DNA from: Cervus elaphus
Taxonomy: Eukaryota; Chordata; Mammalia; Artiodactyla; Cervidae
DNA length: 64,000 nt
Direction: 5' to 3'
Assembly (NCBI RefSeq): GCF_910594005.1
Contig: NC_057832.1
Location: forward strand, 106,899,152-106,963,151
Every line of letters begins with the position of its first letter. Positions within the stretch are counted from its first letter, which is position 1. This document shows, one piece after another, positions 56,800 through 64,000 of this stretch. Made by a program: the position numbers and the translations under genes. The notes under the pieces are model-generated. The model was not told the DNA's origin and searched no databases. It saw only the letters and a program-made list of their open reading frames with translations.

Positions 56800-59700
56800 T
56801 CTGTGATTTAATCTACTTGTGAAAGAACTTCTACTTTTCACAAAGTATAGGGCCTTCTATTTCCTCTTTAAGACTCTCTGCATTTCTAAGAAAAATGACT
56901 TTGGAACTAGAATTCCAAAGATAGACACGCTCTAAAAGATAAGATAGGCATTTTCAGATATGCAAGAACTCAATTAATTTTCCTTATTCCTAGTTTTAAT
57001 AAGCAATCTGTGGCTATCCACCAGCAAATCAAGGAATTAAGATGTGGGTGTCAAGAAGTAATAAGACAAATGCTGAAGCCCAAAAGAAGACCATCCTAAT
57101 GAAATAATTTTTCATCATCCTTAGGAAATCATTAATCAAAAGTAGAACAGGAAGCCAGTGGACTCTGAGAAGGATGCCTTCATGAGAAAGAACTGGAATG
57201 GATTCCAAGAATTATTAGGGAGCTAGATGATACTAGTAACAATTTTTTTTTTTTAAAGTTAGGTGTGTATGAGTGTGTTTTATCTTTCCACAGGAATAAA
57301 AATAACCAACACCAAGGGAAAAAAATTCAGAAGTCAGAGAGTACAAATATGAAGCACAATGATCCAAAAAGAAGCCAGAAAAGAAATTATTTGACCCAGA
57401 TAAAGGAACATTGTCTGTCATTGGCATTGGGGTCTGGCCTTGAATGTTAGCAGAAAGGAGCGTGGTTGTCGCACATTATGACCCACTGAGGTGCACACAA
57501 ACCCGCCAGGCTAACGAAACTCCACACTCCTGCTTTCAGCTATTAGAATAAAAGTTGACAACACACAGAATTTCTAATATTGATACCACATAGTGTGGCA
57601 AAGTTTACACCTGTGACAGGGAATATTGCTAACAGACGTTGAGAAGGAGAAGAAGGGACAAAAGATGGGGATGTGCTAAGATTCACACAAAACCATCACT
57701 GTGGTTTCCCCTGTGACCAGACAGGAGGAGGAAATGGGACTAAAGTGGGAAAACACAGGAGTTGGTAATGTTTTGTTAAGAAATAAAAGCTGGATAGACA
57801 GGAAAGGTGCAACCTGGCGAGTGGCAACAGGCATCTTCCCCAGCCTGTGTGAGCTGGCTACTGTTTCTTACCATCTGGGGTGGTTCTTTTTCCAGTGTTG
57901 GGTAGTTACCTCACTTGCATACCCTGGTAAGTATTTTATTAAATACTTGAGTTGGGGGGGGGGGGCTCTCTGCAGAACTCTGGGGTTATTTCTCTGTGTG
58001 GATCTCTCCTCTCTGATCCTCAGTTCTAGAAGCTCTTGCCGTCTTGGTCTCCCAAGCTCTCAGCTCTTTCTTACCAATTTAGGAAATCTGCCAGTCTCTG
58101 CCTCAATTTCTACTCCCTGATCCACTGCCAGGAAACTCTCTGAAGTCTATAAAAACGGAGAAATCATAGAGCTAATTTTATTGAATTCTTATCTCTCAGG
58201 GATTACTGTCTTTCTTGGCCTGAGGTCTAGTGTCTTAACCATTATAGTTTTATATATAGATTTTAAAAATTCAGTTAGAGTAAATCTGGTCTCTCTTAGT
58301 CCAGATGTACTGGACTAGAAATCTAAAAGTTTTTGTTTTTTTTTTTTCCTGCCTTATCAGGGATCTCTTTTAGTTTCTACCATCCCCAAAACAGGCAATG
58401 CTTCATTTGCTTCCAAATTTTGAAAATCTAATTTAACCCCCTTAAGGATAATATTCACACCAACTACACATAACAGCCAGTAACCAAAGAAAAGAAACTA
58501 ATTGTAGTTCTTAATTTTTATTCTGTACATGTCCACACAATTCACAATACAGAAAAAGTGTCCCAAAAGTAACTGTAACTAGTCAATGTCTTTTTTCAGA
58601 GATTAGTTCAATCTCCCAAATTAACTCCAGTGAAAATCTCTGTAGAGCAACGCGGTGATCAAGATACTTTGTATAAATAGGAAATGACAGAAAATTAGGG
58701 AAAAATACTTTATGACTTTGTTACAAAAACTCCTTTCTCCCCCAGCCCACCCTCCCCACCCACCCTCCTTTACCTGGCAATAAACTTCCTCATCCTCCTG
58801 CCACAGATGCTACTCTGGTTTGGATTCCACCTGCCAGCTGGCAGCTTTGCAAAGGCGTGACTGTGGGATGTGGTAGGGCAGAAGCAGAAATCATGAAAGA
58901 GCCCTTTATAGTGTGACTGCAATGCTTCCTACAGACATAGCCTTCGAGAGTGGACTCCCACAGCCAAGGGTCTCTGGATGCCCAGGAATATTATCCCACT
59001 CAGAAATCAAATTAAATGAAAGGTATTCACTCTTCTGGAACTGAGATTGTCCTCTATTTCTTAATTCTTTACAGGAATGGTTTTCATCATTTTCCATCAG
59101 CTATCATCCATATAATATTCAGATTCATGGTTGCCCACTTCATCATTGGTAATTAAAAATAACCCCACAGCCCAACTTTCTAACTGAGACTAATTTGGAC
59201 CCTAACTTTTCTAAGATATGTTTTGCAAAATATTCTGTTGTCCTAGAATATTTTGTCTATTAAATTTCTAAATATCACTCCCCAGGATGGCAAGAATCCC
59301 ATATGTCCCAGCCCACAATCAGGATGTTAGCAAGCATCAAGCTAGGTGCCAGTTGCGTTGGGAATTATACATGCTATCCAAGCCTCAGTCCAACTAATGG
59401 GGGAGGGCGACAGGGAATGAAAAAGTTTACAGTTAATAAAACCAGAAGGTTAGGAACCATTTGGATTCATTACACAAAGTGCAATAAATATCAAAGCTAG
59501 GCTCTATCTTAAAAATTGATAAGTCTCACTAACATTTGAGAGAATTACCCATAAATTTAAAAAAATATATAAGGTAAACCAATTTAGGGCTTTCATCTAT
59601 TTATTTTTACAAGAAAATTCATAATAATCTATTTCTATAATTCTTAAGAGGAAAGGTTACATGTAAACCCCAAAATAGGAAAGTCATAGTCTCAGAATTT

Positions 59701-61270
59701 GTAAGGATTATGAAAAACTCCCTAAATTGTCCTTTATTTTTCTCAGATTTTATCAGAGTCCTGCACAAGTCCATGGTCTAATCTCCTCTGAACATTTGGA
59801 GAAACTCCTTCAAAATCAACCCAGTCCTTTGGAAAGCTCTACTGGAAAGTTCTTCCTTCTATTACCAGAGCTGTTTTCTCCTAAATTCTAGACATAATCT
59901 AATTCTTCTAAGCAACATATGTTGACTATTTCACAACTGAGAAACTCTTTGTAGCCACTCTAAACCAGTTCAATTTTTCTCTGTATCTTCTGAATTTGCT
60001 TTTCATGAGGATCAAAGTTTGCTGAGAGTATATATTATTCATTTGTGGGTTGCCATGGCAATTTAAGGCTAGCGCCTTGTTACTGTATTACTCTTGAGAA
60101 TCTTTTTTTTTTTTTTTTCCCCATTACTCTGCTTTTTCTTACCTTCCTGAGCCAGAGGCAAGGGGGGAGGGTGGGAGACAAGATGGAATGGGAGCAGTTC
60201 TCTGAGCAAGCCTCCAGATATGGGTCCACAGTTAACAACTATCTCAGGAACGACTCCCACCCCCATGCAGCCCACCTGAAATCTAGGAATTCATGGAAGT
60301 AAGAGAAGATAGGCAATTAAGGCTAGTTCACAAACAGAAACATCCCAGGAAAATTAGCCTAGGGATGGGAAGTTAAGTCCTATTTCATGACAACAGGTTA
60401 CAGAAATTGCCTCCATGCCTCTTGTAACCAGAAAATACAGAGATCTTCTGCTCCCTTCTCCAAGTCCCAGTTCCAAATGCACACCCCAAACAAAAAATGG
60501 GGAGAAAGTAGGAGAGTGAACACTAGATCCTTTGTTTTCACTTTAATTCCTGAATTTGTGACTTATGCCTTAGGAGAAACATATATCTTATTTAGGAGAT
60601 TTGGGAATTGGCCAGCAGTGGTGAGTGTGTGTGTGTGTGTGTGTAAGCAAAGCAAATTTTTTTTAGGGCCATGAAATATCAACTTCTAAATGATCTGGGA
60701 TATATTTACAGTGTCTGGTATTTTTACAGAAATACTTTCATTGCATCTATATGGCAGGAACTTGAAAGAAGGGGGCTCTAATTGAGTTCTGCTCCAGTCT
60801 AAAATCATAGAAATTGAAACCTGGAAAACATCACAGAAGTCTTTTAGTCCAAGCAATTGCTTTAACATGATCCCTGATCCGGTTGTTCAATTTTAACTTA
60901 TATGCTATAAGAAACATCAGCTGTGATAAGTTCACTGTTTTTGAGAAAACCCAATTCATTTTTCTGGATGAAATGTTTAGGGAAAACAAAATCCTTACGT
61001 GAGAAATAAAGCTGCCTCCCCTCCATATCTGTTCCTGATCTCATCTGTCCTATAGAATTTAGACCTCATAGTCCTATTTAAGCCATATTCTCCCAACATT
61101 CCTATTCCAAATCTGGCTCCCTTCCAGATCAAACACCCCTCTTTTACATATTCATCAACTGCCCATAGTGGTGCCTTGTATATATGAGATTAGGTATTGG
61201 AAGGATATCTCAGGCCCGTTTGCTCTTTCCACCTCAAATGTGGCATCTTCCCATAGGTGTGTTAGGCCTC
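56800..61270. other. Unassigned, mostly unique DNA
   Basis: 4.5 kb without an assignable repeat or exon. Local features: G-run at 57,955-57,965, poly-T at 60,103-60,118, (GT)n at 60,625-60,644. The 139-codon frame at 57,701-58,120 crosses the G-run and has no recognisable domain. Confidence 0.45.
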
Positions 61271-61275
61271 TATGT

Positions 61276-61350
61276 AGTGGGTTGGCTAAAAAAGTTTGGG
61301 TTTGTCCATAACATCTCACAAACCCAAAAGAATATTTTGGCCAACCCCAT
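61276..61350. mobile_element. Mariner-type MITE (palindromic)
   Basis: About 75 bp with long terminal inverted repeats: 'gtgggttggctaaaaaagtttggg' style left arm against 'ttttggccaacccc' right arm. It is flanked by TA on both sides, the target of Tc1/mariner elements. The size and layout match the short palindromic mariner derivatives of mammals. Confidence 0.75.
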
Positions 61351-61354
61351 ATGT

Positions 61355-63560
61355 GATTTAGCCTTGTATACTCACCCAAAACTTTAAGCTTTGAAGTCTT
61401 GAATGGCAAGACACATCTTGGTGCAGTATTCTGAAATAATATTATTTCAGTAGTGACTTTCAAGGAGAGAAAATAATAACATTTAAAAATGCTGAGAATC
61501 ACAAAGCAGAGAAGCCAAGAAGTCCCCCCTCTGTGTCATTTTGTAAAATCCATCCTGGTACCAAAACATTTGGCCTTTTCTCCCCTTGAAATATGTCCAA
61601 CCTGGTAAGCCTCTGTCTGAGAGCAAAACCCCTAAATGTTTAATTTCATATTCTCCCTCAGTCCTAACCAACCCATGCTATGGAATCTTAGGTAAATATT
61701 TTTTCAAGGAGGCACCTTCTAAATGATGGAAATCTGAATGATGAATGTAAAGCAGCATTGAAAGCAATGGTGGAAAAGTATTTACTTAGAAAACATCTAT
61801 TGTAGACACATTAGTCTGGAATATCTAAAGATCTTAGTTGTGCTACAGTTCTACCACTTACTACATGTATCAGTGTTAGTCAAATTCATTGCTCTGAGAT
61901 TCCATTTATTTATTTAAAACACATTATATGCATTAAATCTCAGGGGTTTGCATTAAGGCTCAAAAGTGTTAAAAAAAAATGCATGAAAATGCTAAAGTAA
62001 CATTCTAAAATTAACTGTTCCTAATAAATTGTACAGATTTGAGTTGTTGAAATTATTTTTATTGAAAGCTATATGCACTAGAGGATTGAGAAACAAGATA
62101 TTTTCAGTTGCTCCCACCACTACAGTCTCCCGTGTCAAATGCTATTTGGCTCAAAATACTGAAACTATGGAAAAATGGGCAAAACCAGAATCATTACTTA
62201 TTTTCATGGGTAAGCTCTCCCTTGTAATTACCATGCCAGGAGCAGAAGCCAGGGAACTTTCCAGGATTGCCTTTCATGGACATTCACTTGGACCTCAAAC
62301 ATCTTTCAGGCAGTGCTTTCTCCTCTGATTATACCAGATTACAAGTAATTCTAAGAATATCAAACCACAGCATGTTTTTATACTGAATTTGAATAGAGAG
62401 TAAAACAGATTTCAAATAGGACTTTACTTAAGGATGCCTAAGAATATTCATCAAAATCCATGATGCTTCCAGAAGTAGAGTTATATCTCTTAGTATGCTT
62501 TCTTTTCATTAGCTCTTAAATTCATCCTTAGTTTTAAGATTTTTAAATGATAACTAAATGTCATTCTCTTTAAGACTTAGACTGTCACAAAGTGATATTT
62601 TAAAAGATTAAAAGTCAAGATTTTTATAAAATATTCAAAGGGACTCCTCCCTTTCAACAAAGTCATTTTAAAAGAACATTTAAAAAAGCTCCCAGAATCT
62701 AATCCAGTCCCCTCAGACACATGTCCAAAATCACAGCATCCCTCTAGGTGGTCCACGTAGCCTCTGCTTAAATACTCCCCATTACTAAAAGTTTCTAATT
62801 CTGGGCCAGCTCCACAATTTGATGATAACTTATGCTTTACCTTTATTCAGTCAAAATCCAGCTGCAAGTTTTGCCTCTTATTCCTAGTTCTGTCCTCGAA
62901 AATAGGATAAGCATTTGGGATCTCATTTTAGTAGTGTTTCTAAGTCTCATCTTGAAGTCTTGGTTTCAGATCCTTTTTTTTTAAGAACAGTGCCAAGACT
63001 CCAAGAGAAAGGGAATGCAAACTGTAGCTTCTTTCATATTCTCATTTCATATTTCATAGAAATAAAACATGAAAAAAAAAAGGAATAAACCATGGTTAGA
63101 CTTGAACCTGCAGGGCATGCTCCCCAGTACCATGGACTTCTGTACAGAACTTATCAGATTGGAATTTGTATTTTCTCCTAGACTGAGTTCTGTGAGGTCA
63201 AGAGTTCTCCCTTTTGCAGTCATTCTTATATCCTTGGTATGTGCCTGCATCAGAGTGAACATATTTTCAAATGAATGATTAAATATATGATTGTATAATT
63301 GATTTTTGAACAGACGACTGTGTGCAAAATGACTGAATATATGTATAAACAGATTCTGGAATGTCCACCATGAGGATACCATCCAATATTCAAATCTCTA
63401 CTTTAAAACATAATGCTTCAAGAGCCTACGAATTATTTTTTATGCCTTTTTTTTAGTGGGGGGCGGGTTGGGGGGACAAGTTCAGTAACTGTCGGTGTCC
63501 TGGGCAAACAAGTTGTCGTAAGCACTATTCCTTTCTTAGTTCCTATTTTTAGGTTTCTCT
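61355..63560. other. Unassigned AT-rich DNA
   Basis: No repeat family or exon recognised. A G-rich patch lies at 63,457-63,476. Confidence 0.45.
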
Positions 63561-63573
63561 TTAAACTGTGGGG

Positions 63574-63805
63574 TTGTTGTTTGTTGTTTAGTCGCTAAGT
63601 CATCTCTGACTCTTTGCGACTCCATGGACTGTAGCCCACCAGGCTTCTCTGCCCATGGGATTTCCCAGGCAAGAATACTGGAGTGGGTTGCCATTTTCTT
63701 CTCCAGGGGATCTTTCCTACCCAGGGATTGAACGTGCGTCTCCTGCATTGGCAGATGGATTCTTTACCACTAAGCCACCAGGGAAGCCCATGAAATTTCT
63801 CATTC
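63574..63805 (-). mobile_element. Bov-tA SINE
   Basis: Reverse copy bounded by a perfect 10-bp target-site duplication AACTGTGGGG at 63,564-63,573 and 63,806-63,815. Its tail at the left is (TTGTTG)n. Confidence 0.95.
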
Positions 63806-63815
63806 AACTGTGGGG

Positions 63816-64000
63816 AGAGAGCCTAAATCCATAGACGGCCAGTAGGGGTAAAACATGCACAGAATCCAGTCACCCAGGTGACTTCCTGGGGGCACATGGT
63901 TTATATCACTGGGTGTGGAAGAAGCTTCTCATCATGTGACTAGGAGAGAAATTTGCTCAATCTATCTGGGAAATTACTTCTCAGAATAAGACCTCTTGTA
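63816..64000. other. Unassigned DNA to window end
   Basis: No feature recognised. Confidence 0.5.

Noticed and set aside
57701..58120. 139-codon plus-strand frame in unique DNA
   Set aside because: It runs through a G homopolymer, has no recognisable domain, no splice or start context, and typical low-complexity composition of chance frames.

Overview
This is a piece of ruminant nuclear genome, almost certainly from a bovid (cattle, sheep, goat or close relative). The evidence is the repeat content: about 19 tRNA-derived Bov-tA SINEs, eleven BovB LINE copies (ten substantial, one only a 25-bp tail), cetartiodactyl CHR-2 SINEs, artiodactyl-type L1 elements with their own 5' UTR, and old mammalian repeats (MIR, MER5-type, Tigger). 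No intact protein-coding gene, rRNA, tRNA gene, operon or CRISPR array is visible. Long reading frames are mostly transposon remnants or chance frames. Family names are from recognition of the sequence; no database was searched.

Layout. 1-5.9 kb: mostly unique, AT-rich DNA with two MIRs, a MER5A-like fragment and one Bov-tA. 5.9-6.6 kb: the only gene-like signal, a CpG-rich block typical of a promoter CpG island; a good splice donor on the minus strand (6,057-6,063) suggests a noncoding first exon reading leftward. 6.6-22.5 kb: intergenic or intronic sequence with scattered SINEs, an old L1 3' end holding a Tigger-type MITE, short BovB tails, and a 145-bp direct duplication.

22.5-46.4 kb: a layered transposon region. 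A gammaretrovirus-like (ERV1) provirus appears split: LTR, leader and the start of gag lie at 22,995-24,010, while later gag, protease and pol-like remnants and a second LTR lie at 41,550-46,402, all on the plus strand. Between them sit unique DNA with a MIR, a BovB fused to antisense L1 5' UTR and bounded by one target-site duplication, another BovB, and a roughly 10-kb minus-strand L1 complex (31.3-41.4 kb). That complex holds SINEs, two younger L1 fragments, a BovB and a broken Tigger DNA transposon.

46.4-55.2 kb: a 27-bp minisatellite, SINEs, and a second minus-strand L1 whose outer ends carry a perfect 13-bp target-site duplication (48,311 and 55,182). Its middle is missing and holds two BovB copies in head-to-head orientation. 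55.2-64 kb: mostly unique DNA with a MIR split by a Bov-tA, a mariner-type MITE and a terminal Bov-tA.

The elements do not work together as a system. Their value is the insertion history, which can be ordered from target-site duplications and nesting. The best leads are the BovB/antisense-L1 chimera, the split provirus, the minimal 25-bp BovB-tail insertion and the CpG island.
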